Positions 1-7,563 of a stretch of DNA of 64,000 nt are shown piece after piece (within the stretch, counting starts at the first letter, position 1; each line of letters begins with the position of its first letter). The notes under the pieces were generated by a model. It was not told the origin of the DNA. It did not search any database and worked only from the letters and a program-made list of their open reading frames with translations. The stretch is taken from NCBI RefSeq assembly GCF_020523925.1, contig NZ_JAJAPW010000006.1, forward strand, positions 1 through 64,000, read 5' to 3'. The DNA is from Neotamlana laminarinivorans (GTDB lineage: Bacteria; Bacteroidota; Bacteroidia; Flavobacteriales; Flavobacteriaceae). Both the position numbers and the translations under genes were made by a program.

Positions 1-48
1 CCATTAGCGCCGATGGTACTACACTCGTGGGAGAGTAGGTCGCCGCCT
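1..48 (+). rRNA. rrf: 5S ribosomal RNA, 3' end (partial)
   Basis: The first bases match the conserved 3' part of bacterial 5S rRNA, including the GATGGTACTAC and GGGAGAGTAGG segments. A strong terminator follows within six bases. The rest of the rRNA operon lies left of the window. The exact 3' end (47 to 50) is an estimate. Confidence 0.93.
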
Positions 49-53
49 TTTTT

Positions 54-87
54 AAACCCTTCACAACACTGTGAAGGGTTTTTTGTT
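54..87 (+). terminator. Terminator of the rRNA operon
   Basis: An 11-bp stem (54-64 with 71-81) with a six-base loop is followed by a T tract. It sits directly after the 5S 3' end. Confidence 0.9.
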
Positions 88-247
88 TTTATTCCCTTTT
101 TAATAATATTTAAGATTTTATATAGTTGATCTTTATTAAATCTATAGAGGCTATTTATTTATCAATAGTTCTATTTTAACAAAAAATAATTTAGACATTT
201 GATTTTAGAAATAACCAAAATAAATTACTAAATTTATAAGATCTTTA

Positions 248-274
248 TTGAAAATGCAATCGATTGTATTTTTG
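248..274 (+). promoter_or_regulatory. Promoter of the uxaC-TRAP operon with overlapping LacI-type palindrome
   Basis: The near-palindrome TGCAATCGATTGTA (255-268) has the central CG typical of LacI-family operators. It overlaps a Bacteroidota -7 element TATTTTTG (267-274); a TTG lies 16 bases upstream (248-250). A repressor bound here would block the promoter. The regulator is not identified. The rest of 88-358 shows nothing else I can support. Confidence 0.5.
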
Positions 275-358
275 GTGAACTAAAAATTATATAAAAAGTT
301 TGTCAAGTATAGTTGTAAAGACTATAATTACTTTAGCATAAATTAACTCAACTAGAAC

Positions 359-1762
359 ATGAACACACCATTCATTCACGATAATTTTTTATTAGAATCT
401 AAATATGCCGAAGAGCTCTATCATGAGTATTCTAAAAACCAACCAATAATAGATTATCATAACCATTTGCCACCGAAAGAAATTTTAGAAGACACGGTAT
501 ACTGTAATTTAACTAAAGTTTGGATTAATGGAGACCATTACAAGTGGCGCGCTATGAGAACTCTTGGAATTAAAGAAGAGTTTATTACAGGCAATGCTTC
601 CGATAGGGAAAAATTTATGCAATGGGCAAAAACAGTGCCTTATGCCATGCGAAATCCATTATATCACTGGACACATCTAGAATTGGCTCGATATTTTGAT
701 ATTAACGATTTACTAAACGAAAAATCTGCGAATCATATTTACGAGGAAACCTCTAATATGTTAGGTAGCTCAAATTATAGTTGTCGTAACTTACTTCGTA
801 AAGGAAATGTAGAACTTGTTTGTACCACAGAAGACCCAACAGATACTTTAAAGTATCATAAAGCATTAACAAAAAGCGATTTCGAAATTAAAGTAAGTAC
901 CGCTTTTAGACCAGACAAAGCTATGCTAATTGAAGCCGATTCTTTTATTAGTTATTTAAAAGAACTTGGTGAAGTCGCAGGCATAGAAATTTATTCTTAT
1001 AAAGCCTTAAAAGAGGCCTTAAAAAGCAGAATAGAATATTTTAATGCCTATGGTTGTAAATTATGCGATCACGGCTTAAATCAAATGCCTTTTAAAAGTT
1101 ATACAGAAACAGAAATACATATTATTTTCAATAAAAAGCTAAAAGCCGAAACATTACTACCACAAGAAATTTTAAAGTTTAAAACGGCAATTTTAATGTT
1201 TTTGTGTGAAACCTATCACGAGTATGGTTGGGTGCAACAATTTCATTTAGGGCCTTTACGCAACAATAATAAACGCATGCATAACCAACTAGGTCCAGAT
1301 ACAGGTTGGGATTCTATAGGCGATTATTCGCAAGCTGAAAGTCTGTCGGCATTTTTAAATACTTTAGATAGTAAAAACAAATTATGTAAAACCATACTTT
1401 ATAACTTAAACCCTGCAGATAACGAAGTTATGGCTACCATGATTGGTAATTTTAACGATGGAAGTATAAAAGGAAAAGTACAATGGGGCTCTGGTTGGTG
1501 GTTTTTAGACCAAAAAGATGGTATGACAAAACAATTAAACACCTTATCGAATATGAGTTTAGTTAGTTGTTTTATTGGTATGCTAACCGACTCTAGAAGC
1601 TTTTTATCGTTTCCAAGACATGAATATTTCAGACGAGTTTTATGCAATTTAATAGGCGATGAAATTAAACGAGGCGAATTACCTAAAGAAGAAATACAAT
1701 GGATAGGAAAAATAGTAGCAGATATAAGCTACTTTAATGCTAAAAATTATTTCGATTTTTAA
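359..1762 (+). CDS. uxaC: Uronate isomerase (glucuronate isomerase)
   Basis: UxaC isomerises D-glucuronate to D-fructuronate, and D-galacturonate to D-tagaturonate, in the cytoplasm as the first step of hexuronate catabolism. The 467-residue length is usual for the family. The N-terminal DYHNHLPP segment carries the metal-binding histidines of this amidohydrolase-fold enzyme, and HEYGWVQQFHLGPLRNNN and GWDSIGDY are family blocks. It is first in an apparent operon with three TRAP transporter genes 42 bases downstream, so the imported substrate is probably a uronate. Later pathway genes (uxaA/B, uxuA/B, kdgK/A) are not in the window. Family assignment is secure; which uronate is preferred is unknown. 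Confidence 0.95.
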   Translation: MNTPFIHDNFLLESKYAEELYHEYSKNQPIIDYHNHLPPKEILEDTVYCNLTKVWINGDHYKWRAMRTLGIKEEFITGNASDREKFMQWAKTVPYAMRNPLYHWTHLELARYFDINDLLNEKSANHIYEETSNMLGSSNYSCRNLLRKGNVELVCTTEDPTDTLKYHKALTKSDFEIKVSTAFRPDKAMLIEADSFISYLKELGEVAGIEIYSYKALKEALKSRIEYFNAYGCKLCDHGLNQMPFKSYTETEIHIIFNKKLKAETLLPQEILKFKTAILMFLCETYHEYGWVQQFHLGPLRNNNKRMHNQLGPDTGWDSIGDYSQAESLSAFLNTLDSKNKLCKTILYNLNPADNEVMATMIGNFNDGSIKGKVQWGSGWWFLDQKDGMTKQLNTLSNMSLVSCFIGMLTDSRSFLSFPRHEYFRRVLCNLIGDEIKRGELPKEEIQWIGKIVADISYFNAKNYFDF

Positions 1763-1804
1763 TGACTATAAAACCAAACCACACTAAACTAAAACAAGAT
1801 TATA

Positions 1805-2776
1805 ATGCAAAAACTACTAATTTTTTTGATTGCTTTTTCCGTGTTAACGGGATGCAATCAATTAAGTGATACCCGAACCATTAAACTCGCACATGGACTC
1901 GATGTAAACCATTCGGTACATAAAGCTATGGTGAAAATGAGCGAAGATTTAGCCCAAATTTCTGGAGGCAAAATGCAAATTAAAATTTACCCTAGCCAGC
2001 AACTAGGTACTGAACGTGAATGTATTGAGTTGTTGCAAATAGGAAGCCTTGATATGACTAAAGTTTCGGTGGGTGTAATGGAAAATTTTGCGCCGAGAAT
2101 GAAAGTTTTTGGGTTACCTTTTTTATTTCGAGATAAAGCACATGTATATCAAGTTCTAGATGGGCCAGTAGGTCAAGATCTGTTAGACGAAGGCTCAAAA
2201 TATTGGTTAAAAGGATTGGCTTACTACGATGCCGGAAGCCGTAGTTTTTACACCAAAGAAAAACCAGTAAACAATCCAGACGATTTAAAAGGATTAAAAA
2301 TCCGTGTTATGGAAAGTGTTACCGCAATGAATATGGTAAACAGTTTAGGAGGTTCGGCAACACCAATTTCTTGGGGAGAATTATACACATCGTTGCAGCA
2401 AGGTGTTGTTGATGGTGCAGAAAACAATCCGCCAAGTTTTTATTTGTCTAGACACTACGAAGTGTGTAAATATTACACTTTAGATGAGCATACTGTATTG
2501 CCAGATGTTTTAATAATAGGAACACATATTTGGGATGATTTAAACGATAAAGAAAAAAAATGGCTCCAAACTGCGGTTAATAACTCAGTAGTTTACCAAA
2601 GAAAATTATGGCACGAAGCCGAACAAGAAGCACTAAACGAAGTGCAAAAGGCTGGTGTAGAAATTATATATCCAGACAAAACATTGTTCTCTAATAAAGT
2701 AGAAGATGTTTACACCACTGTTAAAAAGGATAAAGACATTTATAGTCTTGTACAACGTATCAAAAACACTAAATAA
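1805..2776 (+). CDS. dctP: TRAP transporter substrate-binding protein, DctP family (lipoprotein)
   Basis: This is the extracytoplasmic solute receptor of a tripartite ATP-independent periplasmic transporter. It delivers an organic acid, here probably a hexuronate, to the membrane pair encoded next. The 323-residue protein begins with a signal sequence ending in LTGC, so Cys17 is likely lipidated rather than the protein being free in the periplasm. Family blocks include KGLKIRVMES and the region around GVVDGAENNPPS, which precedes the ligand-contact area. The dctQ start follows one base after its stop, implying translational coupling. Linkage to uxaC is the only substrate evidence. Confidence 0.92.
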   Translation: MQKLLIFLIAFSVLTGCNQLSDTRTIKLAHGLDVNHSVHKAMVKMSEDLAQISGGKMQIKIYPSQQLGTERECIELLQIGSLDMTKVSVGVMENFAPRMKVFGLPFLFRDKAHVYQVLDGPVGQDLLDEGSKYWLKGLAYYDAGSRSFYTKEKPVNNPDDLKGLKIRVMESVTAMNMVNSLGGSATPISWGELYTSLQQGVVDGAENNPPSFYLSRHYEVCKYYTLDEHTVLPDVLIIGTHIWDDLNDKEKKWLQTAVNNSVVYQRKLWHEAEQEALNEVQKAGVEIIYPDKTLFSNKVEDVYTTVKKDKDIYSLVQRIKNTK

Positions 2777-2777
2777 G

Positions 2778-3239
2778 ATGGAATTAAGAAGTAAAATAGA
2801 CAAAATTTTAGGCAATGCCTTGATTATCATAATGGGGGTGATGGTTATAAATGTACTTTGGCAAGTTTTTACCAGATTTGTTATGGGTACACCAAGTTCG
2901 TTTACCGACGAGCTAGCACGTTATTTAATGATTTGGTTAGGAATTCTTGGAGCAGCTTATGTGTCTGGTCGTAATATGCACGTTGCAATCGATGTGTTAC
3001 CCTTACGCTCCAGCAGTAAAACCCAAAAGAGAATAAAGCTTTTAGTTTATGTTTTAATAATTTTATTTGCCTTATTAGCAATGGTTATTGGCGGATCGCG
3101 ATTGGTTTATATCACGTATATCCTCGATCAATTCTCACCGGCTTTACAATTACCTTTGGCTGTAGTCTATGCTGCTATTCCGTTAAGTGGTTTGTTAATT
3201 ATTTATTACAAAGTTTCAGACATTAAAAACATTTTATAG
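2778..3239 (+). CDS. dctQ: TRAP transporter small permease, DctQ family
   Basis: This is the four-helix small membrane subunit that pairs with DctM. I place the start at the ATG one base after the dctP stop, giving 153 residues; the same frame is open further upstream, but that would overlap dctP by 71 bases and add a non-family extension. Hydrophobic segments lie at about residues 15-35, 50-65, 85-108 and 125-145. The segment FTDELARYLMIWLGILGAAY is the DctQ signature region. dctM begins two bases after the stop. Confidence 0.9.
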   Translation: MELRSKIDKILGNALIIIMGVMVINVLWQVFTRFVMGTPSSFTDELARYLMIWLGILGAAYVSGRNMHVAIDVLPLRSSSKTQKRIKLLVYVLIILFALLAMVIGGSRLVYITYILDQFSPALQLPLAVVYAAIPLSGLLIIYYKVSDIKNIL

Positions 3240-3241
3240 CC

Positions 3242-4537
3242 ATGGAATATATACCAATTATTGTTTTAGTATTAAGTTTTGTTGGGTTATTGGCTATAGG
3301 AATGCCAGTGGCTTGGAGTATTGCCATTTCATCAGTATTAACTATGTTAGCTAGTATTCCTGCTTTACCAGCATTTACAACCATATCGCAACGTATGGGT
3401 ACAGGTTTAGATAGTTTTTCTTTACTAGCAATACCCTTTTTTGTGCTCTCGGGCCAACTCATGAATAAAGGCGGAATAGCTCATAGATTAATAGCCTTTG
3501 CTAAATCTCTTGTAGGTTCGTTACCTGGAGGTCTAGCACTTATAAATGTTATTGGGGCTATGTTAATGGGGGCTATTGCGGGTTCTGCAATGGCGTCGGC
3601 ATCTGCTATGGGAAGTATTTTAGGGCCGGAAATGGAAAAAGAAGGCTATTCCAAAGAGTTTGGTGCGGCGGTTAATATTACCTCGTCTACTACAGGGTTA
3701 ATTATTCCGCCAAGTAATGTTTTAATCGTTTATTCTTTGGCCAGTGGTGGTGTATCTATCGCGGCATTATTTTTAGCGGGTTATATTCCTGGTATTTTAA
3801 CAGGCTTATTTTTAATGCTTGTAGCCATGTTTTGGGCTAAAAAGAAGAAATATAAATTAGGTGAAAGAAGCTCGATAAAACAAGTGTTTAAAACATTTAT
3901 TGATGCTGTGCCAAGTTTGTTTTTATTAGTTATAGTAATTGGAGGTATTATTACAGGTGTTTTTACGGCAACCGAAGCTTCAGCTATAGCGGTATTATAC
4001 ACATTAGTTTTAGGGTTTGCTTATAAAGAAATTTCACTTAAATCCTTACCAGAAATTTTATTAGATTCTTCTGCAACAACAGCTATTGTAATGTTATTAA
4101 TTGGTGCTTCAATGAGTATGTCTTGGGTTATGTCTTACGAAAATATTCCGCAAAACATTAGCTCACTTTTATTAGGTATTAGCGACAATAAAATCATCGT
4201 TTTACTTATTATAAATTTACTATTATTATTTGTAGGTATTTTTATGGATATAACGCCAGCGGTTCTCATATTTACACCAATATTTTTACCTGTGGTTACC
4301 AAGTTGGGTATGGATCCAATTCAATTTGGAATTATTATAGTGCTTAATTTATGTGTTGGGCTTTGTACACCACCAGTAGGTTCGGTGTTATTTGTTGGTG
4401 TTGGTGTGGCAAAAACAACGATTCAAAAGGTGATAAAACCTTTAATACCGTTGTTTCTAGCGATGATTTTTGCGATGTTTTTAGTAACTTATTTTCCGCA
4501 GTTAACTTTATGGTTACCTAAGTTATTCGGATTGTAA
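3242..4537 (+). CDS. dctM: TRAP transporter large permease, DctM family
   Basis: This 431-residue polytopic protein is the ion-coupled large subunit that moves the substrate across the inner membrane. About twelve hydrophobic segments span the protein. Family blocks include the early GMPVAWSIAISS, the GAIAGSAMASASAMG segment, IIPPSNVLIVY, and the C-terminal LCTPPVGSVLFVG. It is the last gene of the uxaC-dctP-dctQ-dctM unit; a terminator follows about 50 bases later. Separate Q and M genes, rather than a fusion, are the common arrangement. Confidence 0.94.
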   Translation: MEYIPIIVLVLSFVGLLAIGMPVAWSIAISSVLTMLASIPALPAFTTISQRMGTGLDSFSLLAIPFFVLSGQLMNKGGIAHRLIAFAKSLVGSLPGGLALINVIGAMLMGAIAGSAMASASAMGSILGPEMEKEGYSKEFGAAVNITSSTTGLIIPPSNVLIVYSLASGGVSIAALFLAGYIPGILTGLFLMLVAMFWAKKKKYKLGERSSIKQVFKTFIDAVPSLFLLVIVIGGIITGVFTATEASAIAVLYTLVLGFAYKEISLKSLPEILLDSSATTAIVMLLIGASMSMSWVMSYENIPQNISSLLLGISDNKIIVLLIINLLLLFVGIFMDITPAVLIFTPIFLPVVTKLGMDPIQFGIIIVLNLCVGLCTPPVGSVLFVGVGVAKTTIQKVIKPLIPLFLAMIFAMFLVTYFPQLTLWLPKLFGL

Positions 4538-4585
4538 AATGCTATTTTAAATAAGAATACATTTTTTGTAAGAAACAACAATATA

Positions 4586-4615
4586 ACCGACTTAAGTTTT
4601 TAAGTCAGTTTTTTA
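4586..4615 (+). terminator. Terminator after the uxaC-TRAP operon
   Basis: A stem of GACTTAA (4589-4595) with TTAAGTC (4600-4606), extendable past one mismatch, is followed by a T run at 4609-4614. Confidence 0.75.
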
Positions 4616-4626
4616 ATATAAATAAT

Positions 4627-5013
4627 ATGTTCAAAAATTTAACCAATAAAGGTCTTGCGGTAGCATTATTACAGTTATCATTCGGAATTAATTACTTTTT
4701 CCATGGTGTTGTTAGGTTGCCCAAGCTTAGTAAATTTGTAGCAGGAATGCAGGCTGGTTTTTCTGAAACATTGTTGCCAGAACTATTTGTTACACCATTG
4801 GCTTACATAATTCCGTTTGCCGAAATAGCTATTGGTGCCTTATTAATAATTAATAAGTTTGCAAAACAAACGATTATTGCGGCTTTTGTTTTAATGAATA
4901 TTTTAGTAGTTGGCTCTTGTTTTGCAGAAAATTGGGCTAATGTTGGGCTTCAAACGACTTATATTGGATTTTTATTTTTATTGCTTTTCTTTTTAAGTGA
5001 AAAAGAAGCCTAA
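4627..5013 (+). CDS. DoxX-like small membrane protein
   Basis: This is a 128-residue protein with four predicted membrane helices (about 8-25, 55-77, 83-100, 105-124). The pattern, including an early FGINYFFHGVVRLPKL and a central PFAEIAIGALLII, resembles the DoxX/DUF417-like family of small integral membrane proteins, some of which are linked to thiol or oxidative stress. It starts just after the terminator of the TRAP operon and ends two bases from the convergent AraC gene. No substrate or partner is evident. Confidence 0.7.
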   Translation: MFKNLTNKGLAVALLQLSFGINYFFHGVVRLPKLSKFVAGMQAGFSETLLPELFVTPLAYIIPFAEIAIGALLIINKFAKQTIIAAFVLMNILVVGSCFAENWANVGLQTTYIGFLFLLLFFLSEKEA

Positions 5014-5015
5014 TT

Positions 5016-5927
5016 TTAATTCATTCTATATTTTTCACGGTATGCTTTTGGGCTAATTCCAGCCTTCTTTTTAAATAATCTTGAAAAGTACGGCGGATAT
5101 TCAAAGCCTAATTCAAAAGCGACTTCAGATATGGTTTTACTTGGATTTAGCAACATATTCTTAGCTTCATCAATTAAGTAAAGTTGTAAATGTTCGGTGG
5201 AAGTTTTTCCGGTTTCCTTTTTAAGCGTATCGCTTAAATAACGCTGTGAAACCGATAGTTTGTGCGCGATTTGTTCTATACTCGGAATACCGTTTTCTTG
5301 AATTTCACCCGAATCAAAATAAATAGATAATTGCTTATTAAACTGTTCTAGTAAGTCGTTTGATAGTTCTTTGCGGTTTAAAAATTGCCTTTCGTAAAAG
5401 CGATTAGCATATTTTAATAGCGTGCTTAACTGCGAAATAATAATGTCCTTACTAAATTCGTCTTGATTGTTTTGGTATTCAATATCAATATTTTCTACAA
5501 TAGATTCTATTTGTTTTTCTTCCTTTGGTGACAAATGAAGCGCTTCGTTTGCAGCGTAAGAAAAGAAACTATATTTTTTAATTTGATGTGCTAATTCTGT
5601 GCCTTTTAAAAAATCTTCATGAAAATTTATTGAAAACCCTTTTTGGTTGTAAACTACACTGTCGTCCCATTGCATCACTTGCCTTGGTGCAATAAAAATT
5701 AAAGCACCGTTGGTAAAATCGTATTTGGTTCGGCCATAATTTAAATCGCCTTTTATAATTTTTTTTAAACTAATGGAATAGCAATCGTTGGTAATGGGGG
5801 GCGAACTTTCTTTTGGGCAAGGTAAAAAACCATCGCCCGATGCTGTAAACACACTAAACATAGGATGTTCTGGTCGTGGTAACTCCAGATAATCTAAATA
5901 AGCCGATAGTGTTTTAAAATGTTGCAT
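5016..5927 (-). CDS. AraC-family transcriptional regulator
   Basis: This 303-residue protein has an N-terminal cupin-like sensory region and a C-terminal double helix-turn-helix. The HTH pair is visible as IEQIAHKLSVSQRYLSDTLK and ISEVAFELGFEYPPYFSRLF, followed by the GISPKAYREKYR ending typical of AraC proteins. It is the last gene of a minus-strand cluster after a membrane protein (one-base gap) and an SDR oxidoreductase, and may regulate that cluster. The effector is unknown. AraC-SDR pairs of this type are frequent in Bacteroidota. Confidence 0.92.
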   Translation of the reverse strand: MQHFKTLSAYLDYLELPRPEHPMFSVFTASGDGFLPCPKESSPPITNDCYSISLKKIIKGDLNYGRTKYDFTNGALIFIAPRQVMQWDDSVVYNQKGFSINFHEDFLKGTELAHQIKKYSFFSYAANEALHLSPKEEKQIESIVENIDIEYQNNQDEFSKDIIISQLSTLLKYANRFYERQFLNRKELSNDLLEQFNKQLSIYFDSGEIQENGIPSIEQIAHKLSVSQRYLSDTLKKETGKTSTEHLQLYLIDEAKNMLLNPSKTISEVAFELGFEYPPYFSRLFKKKAGISPKAYREKYRMN

Positions 5928-5928
5928 A

Positions 5929-6441
5929 TTAATTTTTAAGTTGGTTTTTAACGACGATTAATTGTTTATTATAAGCATCGATTCTGCCATGTGCGATGCC
6001 ATCAATTAATAAAATAACTACAAGCATTGCAATAGTTGTAATCATACTTGCTCGCCAAATAGGCGTGTTTAAAAATATAATTAACAAGGCACATGTTGCT
6101 ATAATTATTGGTATGGCAGTAAACACTATGTTTTTATACTCTTTTAATGTACTTTCGGCACGCTCAAGCTCTGCTTCAATAAAAGTAACAGCGTTGTTAT
6201 TATAGGCTTTTTCAAATTGTTTTATTCTAGATTTGTTGGTGTAAAATAATCCAAGTCCAATTGTTAAAAGTAAGGCACCAGCAACTAAGGTTGGTATTAT
6301 GTAAGCTTTAGCTATTTCGGTTTTTCCTAATTGCCAAAAACCAACACTTGAAATTAGAAATAAAATGGCGAAAATTATAAAAAATCGGGTTGAGAACACC
6401 TCGGCTTTAGCCCAATCGGTTGCTATTTTTAAAATATCCAT
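5929..6441 (-). CDS. Four-helix membrane protein of unknown function
   Basis: I do not recognise a named family. The 170-residue protein has hydrophobic segments at about residues 20-36, 48-66, 105-122 and 130-147. Between the second and third lies a charged, probably helical stretch (about 70-100) rich in Glu, Lys and Arg. The gene lies between the SDR gene (26-base gap upstream) and the AraC gene (one-base gap downstream), so the three are probably co-transcribed. Confidence 0.75.
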   Translation of the reverse strand: MDILKIATDWAKAEVFSTRFFIIFAILFLISSVGFWQLGKTEIAKAYIIPTLVAGALLLTIGLGLFYTNKSRIKQFEKAYNNNAVTFIEAELERAESTLKEYKNIVFTAIPIIIATCALLIIFLNTPIWRASMITTIAMLVVILLIDGIAHGRIDAYNKQLIVVKNQLKN

Positions 6442-6467
6442 AATTTAAGTTATTGGTTTATTCAAAT

Positions 6468-7418
6468 TTAAACATTCCATTTTATTCCCACAGCATCCTC
6501 AGAAACCCTCCAAAGTTTTTGCATTACAGCTTTGTCTTTGGCGTGTGGTTCTAATTTGCACTCACCAACTGGTCCTGTCCAGTAATTTTTTCCTGTTGGC
6601 CCGTAAAACCCTGCTTGATCTAAATCGGGTTCTGTAGCACACATTAATTCTGGATACGCACCTTTTTCTGCCGATTGTACCATAGGTGTTAACTTCATAA
6701 TTTGCCAAATAAAACGAGTTAATAAACTACCGCTGGTTTTAATTAACGATGTGCTTGAAGCTCCTGGGTGACAAGCATATGTTTTTACATTGGTTATTCC
6801 TGCTTGTTTTAATTTATCTTGTAGTTCATAAGCTGTCATTATTTGCGCTAATTTACTTTGACTGTAAACACCGTTTGGATTGTAGTTTTTATCCCAGTTT
6901 AAATCGTCGAACTGAATGGTTTTTATTCCTAAGTTATAACCCATACTTCCAACAGTTACAATGCGCCCATTTGAGGCTTCAATTCTAGGAAAAAGTAATG
7001 CCTGTAATAAAAAATTGCTATAATGGTTTACACCCATTTGGCTTTCTACACCATCAACCGTAAAGGTTTGTTTAGGCACTTGTGCAATGGCAGCATTTAG
7101 CATTAAGGCATCTATTTGTGGTACAGTTTTTAACACTTCTGAAGCGGCTTCTTTTACCGATGCTTGCGATGCTAAATCCATGCGAATATTAGTAACATTT
7201 ATAGTATTACCAAGTTCTTTTTTTAATGTAGCTATTGTGGCTTCTGCTTTTTGTAAATTACGGTTAAGCATCACTACTTTTGCGCCTTTAGAGAGTAATA
7301 TTTTTGCAGCTTCAAAACCGGTACCGCTGGTTGTACCTGTTATAACAAATGTTTTTCCGTTTAAGTCTTTTATTCTTTCGGGTGTCCACCCTTTTTTTCC
7401 AAATTTAGTTGTACTCAT
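6468..7418 (-). CDS. Short-chain dehydrogenase/reductase (protochlorophyllide-reductase-like)
   Basis: This NAD(P)-dependent oxidoreductase has an N-terminal Rossmann fold with the nucleotide-binding TGTTSGTGFE glycine motif, an NAA-type motif (LMLNAAIAQVP), and the catalytic YSQSKLA block (Tyr and Lys of YxxxK). The C-terminal region resembles the protochlorophyllide reductase/WW-oxidoreductase-like SDR subgroup. I take the ATG at 7418; a GTG one codon upstream is the alternative. The 316-residue length fits. The substrate is unknown. It heads the cluster with the membrane protein and AraC regulator. Confidence 0.9.
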   Translation of the reverse strand: MSTTKFGKKGWTPERIKDLNGKTFVITGTTSGTGFEAAKILLSKGAKVVMLNRNLQKAEATIATLKKELGNTINVTNIRMDLASQASVKEAASEVLKTVPQIDALMLNAAIAQVPKQTFTVDGVESQMGVNHYSNFLLQALLFPRIEASNGRIVTVGSMGYNLGIKTIQFDDLNWDKNYNPNGVYSQSKLAQIMTAYELQDKLKQAGITNVKTYACHPGASSTSLIKTSGSLLTRFIWQIMKLTPMVQSAEKGAYPELMCATEPDLDQAGFYGPTGKNYWTGPVGECKLEPHAKDKAVMQKLWRVSEDAVGIKWNV

Positions 7419-7563
7419 CACCTAATTTTTTTAATGATTTAAATAATAGGACAAAGGTAACCTTGGAGCAGACGTTGCGACTTACACAATTTTTCGAATT
7501 ATGTATACTTTTTGGTTGTAGTGGCTATTTTACAATGAATTGTGATTTATAAAGCTGTGTGTT

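Noticed and set aside
6749-7425. Plus-strand ORFs at 6749-6988 and 7087-7425
   Set aside because: They lie wholly opposite the SDR gene, whose protein is clearly conserved; they are shadow frames.
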